The notes: a model not told the origin generated them from the letters alone. A DNA stretch of 64,000 bases from Paroedura picta (GCF_049243985.1 NC_135386.1:9923501-9987500); one strand, 5' to 3'; counted from the first letter of the stretch, positions 1 through 12,217 are shown. Translations and numbers: made by a program.

Positions 1-202
1 GAGTAAATGAATCCAGTGTTCGGCAAGCAGAGAACTTTCAGTGGCTGGGAGGAAGGGAGGGGGGAATCACTCATGGGCAGCGGGAGAATCCGAGTGAAAC
101 GGAGAAATATCCCTTTTTATTTAAGGAACGTGGAGTGGGGATGCAGACTCTGTCGAGCTCTGACCTGCGCTAAGCTTGGATTCGGCAGGGCAGAGGAGCT
201 AA

Positions 203-475
203 AACAAAGAAGAAGATGAAGAAGAAGAAGAGTTGGTTCTTATATGCCGCTTTTCCCTACCCGAAGGAGTCTCAAAGCGGCTTCCATTTGCCTTCCCTTT
301 CCTCTCCCCACAACAGACACCCTGTGAGGTGGGTGAGTCTGAGAAGCCCTGATATCACTGCTCGGTCAGAACAGCTTTCTCAGTGCCTGGTTGCATGTGG
401 GGGAGTGCAGAATCGAACCTGGCATGCCAGATTAGAAGTCCGCACTCCTAACCACTACACCAAAACTGGCTCTCT
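203..475 (-). repeat. CORE/MIR-like tRNA-derived SINE
   Basis: Full-length copy on the minus strand. Read on that strand it has a tRNA-like head (A box GGTGTAGTGGTTAGGAGT, B box GGTTCGATTC), a degenerate form of the CORE-type motif GGGTGACCTTGGGC, an internal CCTGTGAGGTGGGTGAG-type stretch and a (TTC)n tail. Confidence 0.8.
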
Positions 476-984
476 CAAAGATGTCAAAAAGTACAAATGT
501 TAGAGTAGGAGTGAGATGCGAGGGAGGCTGTTTTGGGGAAGTGTTCGTTGCAGGCCGCTGAGGTGTCGGGAGGACCACAGCAATGAGGTGTCTGACCGCC
601 AACACGGAACGAACGTGCTACCTGAGACCAAGGTCCACCTGCCCTTGTGTTTTGCAAGGAGCAGCTCATAAACGAGGAGAAGTTCATGAATTATGAAATC
701 ATTAACATTAACCACTGCTAAAAGCCAGCCAATAAAACGCAGAAGCATGAACGCACATAAAGACAGAGGCATATAATGCAGAAGCATAAGAGTGGCTTAG
801 GGGCCTGCCTGTAGGAAAGTGTTGCCCGAATGTTTCCCGCCCCAAAATTTCTGCTTCTCGGGAAATCTTCATCCTGGGAAAGGGTTTAAAACCATCCTCT
901 CTCCTGTCCTACGGTGTCACTTTTGTGACTAGAGTCCTACACCATGTCCTTCTTGCAGGGCAACGAAAATGGTGAGGAGGTTGG

Positions 985-1702
985 AGACAAAGACATATGA
1001 GGAAAGGTTGGTCTATTTAGGCTGGAGAGAAGACAAATAAGTGGAGGATATGATAGCCGTCTTCAAGAATTTGAACGCCTGTCACAGAGAGGATGGAGCA
1101 GAGTTGTTTTCTGTTGCCCCAGAGAGTAGCACCAGAATGGATGCTTTAGGATGCTTTGGGCTGATCCTGCGTTGAGCAGGGAGTTGGACTAGATGGCCTG
1201 TATGGCCCCTTCCAACTCTATGGTTCTATGATTCTATGATTTAGAACCAATGGGATTAATTCAAAAGAATTTTCAGCTAAAAATCCGGAAGAAGTTCTTA
1301 ACAGTTAGAGTGGTTCCTCAGTGGAGCAGGCTTCCTCAGGTGGTGGTGAATTCTCCTTCTTCAGAAGTTTTTTTAAGCAGAGGCCAGATATTCATCTGAC
1401 AGAAATGCTGATTTTATTATCTTAGGTAGATGGTGATTGTCTGGGCAGGAAGAGATGTGCCAGTGTTTGTCTCTTGTGGCCCTTTCTTGCATGCCCAGGG
1501 AAATGCCAATTGCCACTTTGGGGTCAGGAAGCAAATTTCTTCCGGGCCAGATTGGCCGGGGAGTCTGTTTTGGGGGGGGGAATGGGGCATCATCCGGGCA
1601 TGGAATTTGTGTCACTGTGGGCGGGCAGGTCGTTATGAGTTTCCAGCATTGTGGGTGTTGGACGATGACCCTGGAGGTCCCTTCCAACTCTATGATTCTA
1701 TG
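985..1702 (+). repeat. CR1 LINE 3' end, two adjoining pieces
   Basis: Contains the end of the CR1 reverse transcriptase reading frame (degenerate) and two 3' ends with GTTGGACTAGATGGCCTGTA and ATTCTATGATTCTATG tails, at about 1140-1221 and 1650-1702. Confidence 0.8.
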
Positions 1703-1775
1703 TAAGAAAGGCCTCAGGAGGCCAAACAAGTCATTGAGACTGTGAGAAGCTACCTGTCCATGCATCTCAGACTGG

Positions 1776-2675
1776 GGGCCATTTCGCACGGCTTCAAAAT
1801 AGCACAATGGTTGCTAATTGAAAACGCTACTAATTTGCCTTAACGCACGACGTCGCAGACAATCTGCAACACTCCTGAAACCAATCAGCAAAAAGCGCTT
1901 CGTTGTAGCGCTTTTAGGGGAATCCAGAAAAGTGGATTCACCCTCCGGATAGCGATACACTCCTGCAACCAATCTGCAACACTAGCGCTAAAGACCTGTG
2001 CGTTACCATTGTTGCGGGTTCTTCAAAGTCCCTCCTTCTGAGCCTGTCCTCCAAACTTCCGGCGAAGCGATCGCCATTTTTTTTTTCTCCGAGCGAGCGG
2101 GGATAAACGCACCAGCGAGCCTCTTTCTGTTTAGAGGCTTCCCTGGCTTCAGTCCTTCACCTTTAGTCACTAAGCACAAACCACATAAAAGCCCGTTTGC
2201 TGAAATAAAGTCCCTTTATTTTTTACACATTAATTCAGCCAAAAATCGGGCCCGTGAGAGGGGGGGGGGATTTTTTTTTTTATCACTCGAGGCAGCGTGC
2301 CAACGATCATACGATCAAATGACAGCTCACATTAGGCAGCTGGATGGGTCTCTCCGTTGCAACGAATCTACCTAGATTCGTTGCTATGGGTCTGTTTTTT
2401 TTTTTTTAAAACCTTTCTTAAAGGGAAAGGGGCTGTTTGGGAGCATGCTAACGGCTGCCCATTGGCTGCTTGACGGCCAGGGGCGGGACGAGCTTGGCAA
2501 TAGCGCTTCCTTTCTAGCGATTTCTGCCGAGACCGGAAGCCTGTGGGAAACGCTAAAAAACGCAACTGATTCCACTACAAAGGCAGGTATGCATAACGAC
2601 GAATTCCACTATTTTAAATGGCGATTTTTCATTCCGCAAACAATTTGCAACAAAGATCCCTGTGCGAAAAGGCCC
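1776..2675. mobile_element. 900-bp nonautonomous DNA transposon (MITE), copy 1
   Basis: Terminal inverted repeats GGGCCATTTCGCACGG and GGGCCTTTTCGCACAGGG, flanked by a 3-bp duplication (TGG at 1773-1775 and 2676-2678). It has no transposase reading frame. About 900 bp long and clearly the same family as 10371-11271. The 3-bp target duplication suggests a PIF/Harbinger-like superfamily, but this is not certain. Confidence 0.8.
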
Positions 2676-2678
2676 TGG

Positions 2679-4080
2679 CATTTTTATTTTTTATTTTTTG
2701 CAGGGTCTTCGAAAGATTCCCCATTTCTTGCTATACAAAACTTCTTACATGGCACTGATTGAACCGGGAAAGGTTCTGCACGCATAATGGATTCTCACCA
2801 TGCTTGATTTCCACAGTGTTTCACAGAATCAGAGATGTATCTTGGAGCCGTGAACGCCATGGGGGAGGATATGGGTAGACGAACAGGACAGAGATTTACA
2901 GTGTAGCCCTAGGCGGAGTGCCATCCTTCTAAGTCTACTGAAGGCTCTGATGGCTCTCCAGAGTTGGACCATTGTCATTTTGGGCTATGCAGAACAGAAG
3001 GAACGAATCAGCCCATGCACCCAGGGGGGATCTATTTAATCCAACAGGCTGCTACTGTGCCTGGGCCCAAGTTCTGTCAATTGCCAAAGAAAAGGATCGT
3101 GGCCAATAAAATCCAGCACAGATGGGCAGGCTTCAAATAGCCTGAAATGAACCAAGTCAGCTGCCCTCGGCTCCTGCTGTGTGAGCTGACAGAGGTTCAG
3201 AGCCAATTTCTCCCCCTGGCCTCCCCCCTCCTGGTCATCTGAATCCGAAATCATTCTGCACGAGCCACACTGTCCGCTTTGTTCTTTGGGCCCATCTGCG
3301 CCAGCAGTCTCCAAGGAGCGACGTGCTCAAGGGCTCTTTTCTTGTGGCTTGGGTGATCTGGGACGCTGTGGCCGGGGGACGTTCAGTATGGGGTGTGTGG
3401 CACACGGTCTGTTTTCTTTCTCCATTTCAAGGGAGGGGTTTTGTCCCATCAAGGCTTGGGTGCATGCTAGGACCCCAAGCGCGTCCATGCAAACGTTGCT
3501 GGTTTACTCTTTGGATTTTAAATGCCCATGCTTGCTTGAAACTTCGAGCCTGAATAGTACGAAAGTTCGTTCAAGCGTCCTCTCTGTTGGAGGAAGACAG
3601 GTGTTCCAAGGCCAGGGGACGCGGCAAACACCCATCTTTTGACTGGGCTTGGCTGAGAGGCTGCCTCCACCCACTGAAAATGTGACAGGGTGCCCTTGAC
3701 TCAACTTCGGGACTCATGCTTCGTTGGAGGCGCCTCAGACGGAGATAACACCACGATGATCCGTCCAACCTAACCTGTTGTGCTGGGCTGTTGTGAGGGT
3801 AAAAAGACCTGTGCAAGTTGCCCGGACCTCCTTGGAGGAAGGCTGAGCACACAATGCATGCTATTGGCTTATGGCTCATCACTACACAGAATTGATCTGG
3901 GAGCGTTTGCACTGGCACTGTCATTCCCCCCCTTCCAATCCCATACATGCTGTGGTGCATTTATGGGCCACAGGTCATCTTGCTAGAGGAGGCATATAAC
4001 AGTATCAACAGCAGCAACTTAGCTTCCTCCTCGGGTATAAATAGATTGGTGATCTCTGGTCCACAAGATGTTTGCCTGTG
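2679..4080. other. No gene recognised
   Basis: Short open frames are present but none resembles a known protein. A weak repeat-like fragment is near 3765-3800. Otherwise I see nothing I can name. Confidence 0.4.
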
Positions 4081-4084
4081 CTTT

Positions 4085-4487
4085 TCAGCCCTGGCCCCCA
4101 CTCGGTGGACTGAGCTCCCAGAAGAGCTGAAGGCCCTGATGGACCTAATTCTCTTCTGCAGGACCTGCAAGACAGAGCTCTTCTGCCAGGCCTTCAGTTG
4201 AGGTCAGGCTGATGAAAGATCTGCCCCTTTTCTGGAGTCCTCGTTTGTAACATCACCCCTGGGGGATTTGGGATCGTCTGGTGGGCTGGCCAGACTAGGG
4301 AGGGATGGGGTTTAGGATTCTGGGGGAGGGGGGTGTTATAGATTTTGGATGATTTTTGTATAATTTGTATAGTTTTGTATTTTGAGTAAATTTATTGTAT
4401 GTTTTATTGTTGTTAGCCACCGCAAGAGTGGCAGTCTACAAATATAAATAATAATAAATAATTGATTTTTTAATTTATATCCTACCT
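4085..4487 (+). repeat. LINE 3' end (CR1/L2 clade)
   Basis: Encodes the degenerate C-terminal motif WTELPEELKALMDLILFCRT and then KTELFCQAFS, followed by a 3' tail with an AGCCACCGCAAGAGTGGCAG hairpin and an AATAAT-rich end. Confidence 0.6.
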
Positions 4488-4499
4488 TTCCAGTGCCCA

Positions 4500-4902
4500 A
4501 AGAATTGAGAGCGTCAAAGAATTGAGGCTTATGAACTCTGATGCTGGAGAAGACTCTTGCGAGTCCCTTGGGCTGCAAGGAGAACAAACCGGTCAGTCCT
4601 AGAGGAGATCAGCCCTGACTGCTCCTTAGAAGGCCAGATCCTGAAGATGAAGCTCAAATACTTTGGCCACCTCATGAGAAGGAAGGACTCCCTGGAGAAG
4701 AGCCTAATGCTGGGAGAGATCGAGGGCAAAAGAAGAAGGGGACGACAGAGAATGAGGTGGATGGATGGAGTCACTGAAGCAGTCGGTGCAAACTTAAATG
4801 GACTCCGGGGAATGTTAGAGGACAAGAAGGCCTGGAGGATCATTGTCCACGGGGTCGCGATGGGTCGGACACGACTTCACACCTAACAACAACAACAGCA
4901 AC
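4500..4902 (+). repeat. RTE/BovB-type LINE, 5'-truncated, with 12-bp target duplication
   Basis: Encodes the C-terminal end of the RTE reverse transcriptase (LKYFGHLMRRKDSLEKSLML) and ends GGGTCGGACACGACTT...(AAC)n. The flanks carry TTCCAGTGCCCA at 4488-4499 and 4903-4914, a perfect target site duplication. Confidence 0.9.
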
Positions 4903-5199
4903 TTCCAGTGCCCAGGGCAGGTGACAGCCTTAAAAACATATACGAGTGAAAACATTAAAACATTCCATTCCGAGTTCTGCCAGTCATGCCCTCGACAAAG
5001 TGCCAGCTGGGTTAGGCTTGGGAGGAGCAGATCTTCCACCTCTTCTCCTTCCTCCTCCAGCACTGAGGCCAACTACTCAACCATAAACCGAAGGGAATAG
5101 CACCGTCTTGCTTGTGGCTATTTTATGACATTCCCAAGAATGAGGCAGCTTCAGTCTCCACTGTGGTTGTCACCATATCGCTCCATGAAGCCGTAAAGC

Positions 5200-5456
5200 G
5201 AGAGCCAGTTTGGTGTAGTGGTTAGGAGTGTGGACTTCTAATCTGGCATGCTGGGTTCGATTCTGCACTCCACCACATGCAGCCAGCTGGGTGACCTTGG
5301 GCTCCCCACGACACTGATAAAACTGTTCTGACCGAGCAGTGATATCAAGGCTCTCTCAGCCTCACCCACCCCACAGGGTGTCTGTTGCCGCTTTGAGCCT
5401 CCTTCGGGTAGGGAAAAGTGGCATATAAGAACCAACTCTTCTTCTTCTTCTTCTAA
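5200..5456 (+). repeat. CORE/MIR-like tRNA-derived SINE
   Basis: Plus-strand full-length copy with A box, B box (GGTTCGATTCTGC), CAGCTGGGTGACCTTGGGCT and a (TTC)n tail. Confidence 0.85.
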
Positions 5457-5962
5457 AGCTCACGGGGCCTAACTTTCATTTTCCGAAATGCACTCCTCAT
5501 GATAACGCCAGGGGAGGGGAACAAAGTTTGGGCAGCACTGTACTTTATTTCCAGCGGATTTGGAAGTAGAGTCTGGAGGAATCTGGTGGAGAACCAAGCA
5601 GGAAGCTTGAGAGAACCTTGCAGGCAGAGTCCAGGAATAAGCGTTTGCTAGTTTTTAGGCCCACGTTCACTGGCTGCCTGACAAAATACAGCTTTACGGG
5701 CTGGATCTTGGGTGGCTCTCACCATTCATCATTAATTCATGTGCAGAAGTGATGAGGGCCATTAACTCAGATGCCCGGGAAAGGGGATTGTACATCTCCT
5801 GGCCCACATTTAAAGCTGGCTGCAGGCCAGGAGCATCCACCCCCTTGCGCTCTCTGAGGAGACGCTGGGTCGAGGGTACAGAGGCGAGGCTCGCTTTAAA
5901 AGAGCCTTAGGACTGAGCTTCAAAGCCACAGCCTCCGCTCACCTCTCCCTGCGCTCCCATCC

Positions 5963-6029
5963 GCTGGCAGGGGCTCATGGGAATTGTAGTCCACGTTCAT
6001 CTGGAGGGCCACAGTTTGACCACCCCTGC
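5963..6029. mobile_element. Foldback hAT MITE, half copy
   Basis: One arm of the palindromic element (GGCAGGGGCTCATGGGAATT to CCACCCCTG). The other arm is missing. Confidence 0.7.
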
Positions 6030-6144
6030 ACAAGATCATAACATGCCAGTATTAAAGATCTGCACAGTAGGAGAAGCTCCAACAGGAACTTTTGGGGCGA
6101 GTGAGAAGCAGAGGTCATTTGCCCTGGCCTCCCTCTGGAAAGCA

Positions 6145-6265
6145 TTCCTTGGAGGTCTCCCAACCAAGTACTGGCTGCCTCGGGATTGAATGGCCACCGA
6201 AGTGGCCGAAGCGCACCAAAGCACGCAAGCCAACTTCTGAGATCTGACGAGATCGAGCTGCACCA
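6145..6265 (-). repeat. 5S rRNA-derived SINE fragment
   Basis: The minus strand reads GATCTCGTCAGATCTCAGAA and further on AGTACTTGGTTGGGAGACC, matching two conserved blocks of 5S rRNA in order. About 50 bp of unrelated sequence separates the blocks. This is a SINE3-type or similar element, not a functional 5S gene. Confidence 0.7.
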
Positions 6266-6571
6266 TGCTGCGTTCATTCCTGTGAGGGACCCTGGCCTTC
6301 TCCCACATGGCTGGGCTGACCTGTTGAATCTGTGGGTGGCGATTGGAAAGAAAACCTTCTCAAAGATGGCGCACTGTTTATGCCCGTCCCAAACAGGTCC
6401 GGGATCTGCCTCCATCGTTATCTTCTTAGCACCAGAGGTAGACATCCTTCATTCTCCAAGGGTTTCACGTTGCAGTCCAAAGCAGAGTGATACCCTTCCC
6501 CTAGGTCCACTGAAGTCACCAGTTTTGATTCTCGGTTTATTCCAGTCCTGCTGCCATGAATCCCCAAGTAA

Positions 6572-6670
6572 AGTACTGTAGCTTTAGGATGCTTAGGGCT
6601 GATCCTGCGTTGAGCAGGGGGTTGGACTAGATGGCCTGTATGGCCCCTTCCAACTCTATGATTCTATGAT
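6572..6670 (+). repeat. CR1 LINE 3' end
   Basis: GGGCTGATCCTGCGTTGAGC, GTTGGACTAGATGG and an ATGATTCTATGAT tail. Confidence 0.85.
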
Positions 6671-7300
6671 ATACATTTTTCCGAATGAGTGAGATTCAAA
6701 CAACCGGCAAAGTCTTGGCGTCTTGGAGTCAGCCCGGAGCTTAAAACACTTTTGCAGGAAAGATCTATTAGGAGAGTGGAACCTTTTTATTTATTTATTA
6801 TTTTTTTTGCATTGTCTTTTTCTTCTACGGTCTCTGCTGCCATCTTGTGAGCATTCCTTGCAGGGCCAAAAGAAGCAAGAATGATGTGAAATTATTGATT
6901 CCAGAGGAGTGTTGATTGCTTACAGAAGCTTTGTAGCTATTGTTAGTAAATGTTTGTGTGTGTGTAAAACCAGAATCTTATTTATAGGCCTCAATAGTCT
7001 TTTGAGGATTAAGACCATCGTTTTGCAAAATTTGTTTAGGCTGTGATCCAGGCCTGCCACGCACAGGGGAGGGGGGGTACATGTGAGTCCATGTGGTGGG
7101 CATAATCCAAGAGAAGAAACTCTTTTTTCTTACAAGTGCCCCGTGAGCTGAAGAACTAACCAGTGATCTGGTGTAAACAGTATCGGATGGCCCGGGGATA
7201 TTCTAACACTGCTACTTCTGCTGTCCTCCTGTTCGCCGGTCATGAACAGAGAACCAAGTTTTTGACAAACTGTCAAACAATCTGTTTCTTTATGGCAGTT
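6671..7300. other. No gene recognised
   Basis: AT-rich and without recognised repeat or coding signal apart from a short (TG)n run near 6951-6964. Confidence 0.4.
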
Positions 7301-7301
7301 T

Positions 7302-7690
7302 GAAGAAGAAGAAAAGTGGGGTTTTATACCCCACTTTTCACTGCCCAAAGGAGTGTCAACATGGCTTACAATCACCTTCCCTTCCTTTCCCCACAACAGA
7401 GACCCTGTGTGATAGGTGGGGCTGAGAGAGAGGAGCTGGTTTTTATATACCGCCTTTCACCACCTGAAGGAGACTCAATGTAGCTTACGATCACCTTCCT
7501 TTCCTTTCCCCACAACAGACACCCTGTGAAGTAGGTAGGGCTGAGGAAGCTCTGACAGAACTGCTCAGAACAGCTCTATTAGGACTGTGGCGAGCTCAGG
7601 GTCACCCAGCTGGCTGCATGTGGAGGAACAGGGACTCAAGCCTGGCTCACTAGATTAGAAGCCGCCACTCTTAACCCTACACTGCTTCAC
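7302..7690 (-). repeat. Two adjoining CORE/MIR-like SINE copies (first partial)
   Basis: Minus-strand tail half at 7302-7425, then a near full-length diverged copy at 7426-7690. Both carry CCCCACAACAGACACCCTGT-type internal sequence. Confidence 0.7.
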
Positions 7691-7696
7691 CATTGT

Positions 7697-7765
7697 AAAG
7701 GGGGGTTGGACTAGATGACCCAGGAGACCCCTTCCAATTCTATTATTCTATGCTCCTATGATTCT
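7697..7765 (+). repeat. CR1 LINE 3' end fragment
   Basis: GTTGGACTAGATGACCCAGG followed by a diverged ATTCTATG tail. Confidence 0.7.
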
Positions 7766-7775
7766 AATTATTCTA

Positions 7776-7820
7776 GGGGCAAAGCCCGTTGTGTCCAGGA
7801 ATACAACGGGCACTAGAGCT
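7776..7820 (-). mobile_element. Helitron-like 3' end (hairpin plus CTAG)
   Basis: The minus strand shows GCCCGTTGTATTCC with its complement forming a hairpin, then about ten bases and CTAG. The same layout recurs at 12350-12395 and 34985-35030. Confidence 0.5.
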
Positions 7821-8271
7821 TGGCAGTGGGAAGAGGAAGGGGAGGAGTTGTCCAGTCTGTAAGGGCATGGGGTTGAATGTGTGTGTTGTGTGGGAGGTTG
7901 TGGTGGCAAATGAGGGTATGGGTGTGGAGATATGGGTGTGAAGAACCTGTGGTTTGGAATGTTCGTTGAGTGTGGGACAGGACTGACCTTTGGGAATTGT
8001 GGCATAGTGGTTACAGATGAGCTTTCCAGAGCCATGTCTTCAGATATGTGAAGGAAAAATCAGACTGGAGACTCTTCTTAGGGGGAGATTACGGGGCAAC
8101 CAATTCCCCCCAGTTCTGCATTCAACATCATTTCCCTTCTTGTCCCCCTGCCCTAATCCACATGGGGTAGTCACAGTACACAGGTGCCCACCCTGCTTCT
8201 TCTGTCTCCATTTTTTTTACTGCTGATAAAATGTTATGTACCCAAATGCTTCTTTCACGGTTGCTCCTTAG

Positions 8272-8412
8272 GAGAAGAGCTGGATTCTTCTGCTGTTTAC
8301 TACCCAAAGGAGTCTCAAAGCGGTTTACAAACACCTTATCCCTTCATCTCCCCACAACAGACAACCAGGGAGGGACGTGGGGCTGTGAGAGGTCTGAGAG
8401 AACTGTCTTATT
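8272..8412 (-). repeat. CORE/MIR-like SINE, tail half
   Basis: Minus-strand partial copy (CCCAAAGGAGTCTCAAAGCG and CCCACAACAGACA). Confidence 0.7.
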
Positions 8413-8605
8413 GACATGACTTAACACAGTAAGTTCTCCTGGTTGGCCAGGTTGCTTGAAACTTCGCCGCTCCCTAATAATTGGGGAATTGCCCATTCGG
8501 GTCATTTATTCATTTCATGATGCTAAATACTGAACTGTGTATAGAGTCTTTGGGTGCCACAGGGTTCTATCTCCCTTGCTCCAGTAGACCAGGGTCTTTA
8601 GCAAT

Positions 8606-9083
8606 ATAAGTGCGTTTAGTCAAGGCTATGGTCTTCCCAGTTGCAATGTACGGCTGCGAAAGTTGGACCATAAGGAAGACCGAGTGACAAAGAATTGAGG
8701 CTTTTGAACTCCGGTGCTGGAGAAGACTCTTGCGAGTCCCTTGGACTGCAAGGCGAACAAACCGGTCAGTCCTAGAGGAGAATAGCTCTGCCTGCTCCTT
8801 AGAAGGCCAAATCCTGAGGATAAAACTCAAATACTTTGACAAACTCATGAGAAGGAAGCACTCCCTGGAGAAGAGCCTAATGCTGGGAGCGATTGAGGGC
8901 AAAAGAAGAAGAGTACGACAGAGAATGCGGTGGCTGGATGGAGTCACTGAAGCAGTTGATGCAAACTTAAATGGACTCCAGGGAATGGTAGAAAACAGGA
9001 AGGCCTGGAGGATCATTGTTCATGGGGGTCACGATGGGTCGGACACGACTTTGCACCTAACAACAACAACAACAACAACAATC
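8606..9083 (+). repeat. RTE/BovB-type LINE, 5'-truncated
   Basis: Encodes LEGQILRIKLKYFDKLMRRK and the rest of the RTE C-terminus, ending GGGTCGGACACGACTTTGCA and an (AAC)n tail. It is older than copy 53516-54302, with changed residues and a broken frame at its 5' side. Confidence 0.85.
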
Positions 9084-9645
9084 AACATATCCGCTGCTTC
9101 TGCATGTGCTGTGTCCCCCACCACAACAGTGCTGTTGGAAACCATGGGAACAGGTGGGTCAAGTACACGGTGTGTCTGCTTCTCGTGGATGCACTTCCGG
9201 CCCCCAGGGGGGTCCAGAGTGGCCGGGTTATCACTCCATTCTCGGATAATAACATCATGTCAATTTGAGCGTTTCAGCTGCGACGTATCGGTGAGAGAAG
9301 GCAGTCCAGCTAATAGTTTCCTAGAGACCAGCTGCTGCGGGAGCTCGGGGGAATCTCTTGCCCTTTCCTGAGAGGGGAATGCCGTTAATCTTGTTGATAT
9401 GTTGATTCCACATTAGATCATGCTGCAGATCCCGAATCTGATTATGCTGCCAATCTGGTTAGTGTCCAGCTTTATCAGAGCAGCTCTCAGGTTGAAGGCT
9501 TAGGACTGAGGATGTCAATAGCGGTGGCGTTTGTGTGTGATCTAAATTTCAGCATAGTTCCTTGGCAAGGCAATCCTGTGCAGAGTTATGCCACTCTACA
9601 CCCCCTGGAAGTCAGGGGGCTCAGCTACCATCAACCCCAGGCTGT

Positions 9646-9991
9646 CTCCACCAGGATTTTGTGAAACTCTGGGGTTTCCTGATGGCCGTAGAAGGGTTTC
9701 CCAAATGGATGGGATCTAATTAATGTTGTGTATATTCTTTAAATTGGTTAGACCTTCTGTGTGTGATATGACCATATATGGTCACATTCACCCACCTACC
9801 CCCCCCCCGCTCCCAAAATGGCCATTGATGGGTCTGGAGGGGGTGGGAAGGAGAGATACCCTGGGTGGGTATGTACACAGCTCTGCTTCCCAACCACATT
9901 CTGCATGATCACACCACTTCTGGGGTTCCTCAAAGTCTCAAGAATATTTCAGGGGTTTCTCAATGGTAAAAAAAGGTTGAGGAAGGCTGCT
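9646..9991. mobile_element. About 350-bp repeated element, copy 1 (class uncertain)
   Basis: Shares start (TGAAACTCTGGGGTTTCCTG-type), middle (GATATGACCATATATGG) and end (TTTCAGGGGTTTCTCAA-type) with 43540-43985. It looks like a nonautonomous DNA element; target duplications were not found. Confidence 0.6.
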
Positions 9992-10370
9992 TGTTGTTGT
10001 TAGGTGCGAAGTCGTGTCCGACCCATCGCGACCCCATGGGCAATGATCCTCCAGGCCTTCCTGTCCTCTACCATTCCCCAGAGTCCATTTAAGCTTGCAC
10101 CGACTGCTTCAGTGACTCCATCCAGCCACCTCATTCTCTGCCGTCCCCTTCTTCTCTTGCCCTCGATCGCTCCCAGCATGAGGCTCTTCTCCAGGGAGTC
10201 CTTCCTTCTCATGAGGGGGCCAAAGTATCTGAGTTTCATCTTCAGGATCTGGCCTTCTAAGGAGCAGTCTGGGTTGATCTCCTCCAGGACTGACCAGTTT
10301 GTTCGCCTTGCAGTCCAAGGGACTCGCAAGAGTCTTCTCCAGCACCAGAGTTCAAAAGCCTCAATTCTTT
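9992..10370 (-). repeat. RTE/BovB-type LINE, 3' part of a split copy
   Basis: Minus-strand copy beginning (GTT)n AGGTGCGAAGTCGTGTCCGA. It is continuous with 11272-11650; the MITE at 10371-11271 splits it. The encoded part resembles 53516-54302. Confidence 0.9.
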
Positions 10371-11271
10371 GGGGCATTTCCCACGGCTTAAAAATAGCAC
10401 AATGGTTGCCGATTGAAAACGCTACTAATTTGCCATAACGCACGACGTCGTCAACAATCTGCAACAATCCTGAAACCGACCCGCCAAAAGCGCTTCGTTG
10501 TGGCGCTTTCAGGGGAATCCAGAAAACTGGATTCACCCTCCGGATAGCGATACACTCCTGCAACCAATCTGCAACAATAGCGCTAAAGACCTGTGCGTTA
10601 CCATTGTAGCTGTTTCTTCAAAGTCCCTCCCCCTGGATCTCTCCTCCAAACTTCCGGCGAAGCGATCGCCATTTTTTTTTCTCGGAGCGAGCGGGGATAA
10701 ACGCACCGGCGAGCCTCTTTCTGTTTAGAGGCTTCCCTGGCTTCAGTCCTTCACCTTTAGTCACTAAGCACAAACCACTTAAAAGCCCGTTTGCTGAAAT
10801 AAAGTCCCTTTATTTTTTACACATAAATTCAGCCGAAAATCGAGCCCGTGAGAAGGGGGGGGGGGAATTTTTTTTTATCACTCGAGGCAGCGTGCCAACG
10901 ATCATACAATCAAACGATAGATCACATTAGGCAGCTGGATGGGTCTCTCCAGTGCAAGGAATCTACGTAGATTCGTTGCTATGGGTCTGTTTTTTTTTTT
11001 AAGAAAGCTTTCTTAAAGGGAAAGGGGCTGTTTGGGAGCATGCTAACGGCTGCCCATTGGCTGCTTGACGGCCAGGGGCGGGACAAGCTTGGCAATAGCG
11101 CTTCCTTTCTAGCGATTTCTGCCGAGACCGGAAGCCTGTGGGAAACGCTAAAAAAACGCAACTGATTCCACTACAAAGCCAGGTGTGCAAAACGACGAAT
11201 TCCACTATTTTAAATGGCGATTTTTCATTCCGCAAACAATTTGCAACAAAGATCGCCGTGGGAAATGGCCC
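10371..11271. mobile_element. 900-bp nonautonomous DNA transposon, copy 2, inside an RTE LINE
   Basis: Ends GGGGCATTTCCCACGGC and (reverse complement) GGGCCATTTCCCACGGCGAT, flanked by TTT at 10368-10370 and 11272-11274. The uninterrupted RTE sequence at 53990-54030 shows the empty site, so the insertion is direct. Confidence 0.9.
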
Positions 11272-11650
11272 TTTGACTCTCAGCCTTCCTTATGGTCCAA
11301 CTTTCGCAGCCATACATTGCAACTGGGAATACCATAGCCTTGACTAGACGCACTTTTATTGGCAGGGTGATATCTCTGCTTTTTAGGATGCTGTCTAGAT
11401 TTGCCCTAGCTTTCCTCCCCAGGAGCAAGCATCTTAATTTCTTTGCTGCAGTCCCCATCTGCAGTGATCTTGGAGCCCAGGAAAATAAAACCTGTCACTA
11501 CCTCCATTTCTTCCCCATCTATTTCCCAGGAATTGAGAGGGCTGGATGCCATGATCTTTGTTTTCTTGATGTTGAGTTTCAAGCCAACCTCTGCACTCTC
11601 CTTCACCTGCATCAACAGGCTCTTTAGTTCCTCTTCACTTTCTGCCATAG
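11272..11650 (-). repeat. RTE/BovB-type LINE, 5' part of a split copy
   Basis: Continues the reverse transcriptase frame of the copy begun at 9992-10370 (encodes MEVVTGFIFLGSKITADGDC). Confidence 0.9.
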
Positions 11651-12217
11651 CTGGTTAAAAATAGCCATGACCTTAGAATTTGGGGAGGGAGCATTCTCCC
11701 GACTGGTTCATCATTTTTCTTTGCCTTGACGTACCACTGTGCAGTCTGGCATTTGTACCCATTTGTACCAAATGGGGTGATATTTCTTAAAGCCCAGTTC
11801 TCCCCTTGCTTCCTTTTGTCAGCTGTGATCTATCCACCTTTGCAGGGCTGGATCCCGATTACCCCTACACTTCGTTTCCGGTTTAATTGATGTGAAAATC
11901 TGTCCATGGCTGGAAAATACAAAGAGCAGGCAGGCATGGAGAGCATGACAGCGTGCAAGATTTAGGGCAAGTGTTAGAAATTGAATGTAGGAACTAGTCA
12001 TGACTCAGGAAATTTCAAGGGCATTCCACATGAAAAGTGCCCAAGCTGTAAAATACCTTTATTTCCTGTGGGTTTTTAAATACTGCAGTGCTACAAAAGA
12101 ACCCGTCTCATATGACTCGGTGTTATAGGAGAAGAAGAGATCAATATTGTTTATTTCATTTTGCTGGGACTTAATCCACATCTGTATAGGAGCTGGTCTT
12201 CAAACACTGATAGTGAA

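Noticed and set aside
6145-6265. Functional 5S rRNA gene
   Set aside because: The 5S blocks are diverged and interrupted, and there is no complete 120-nt gene.
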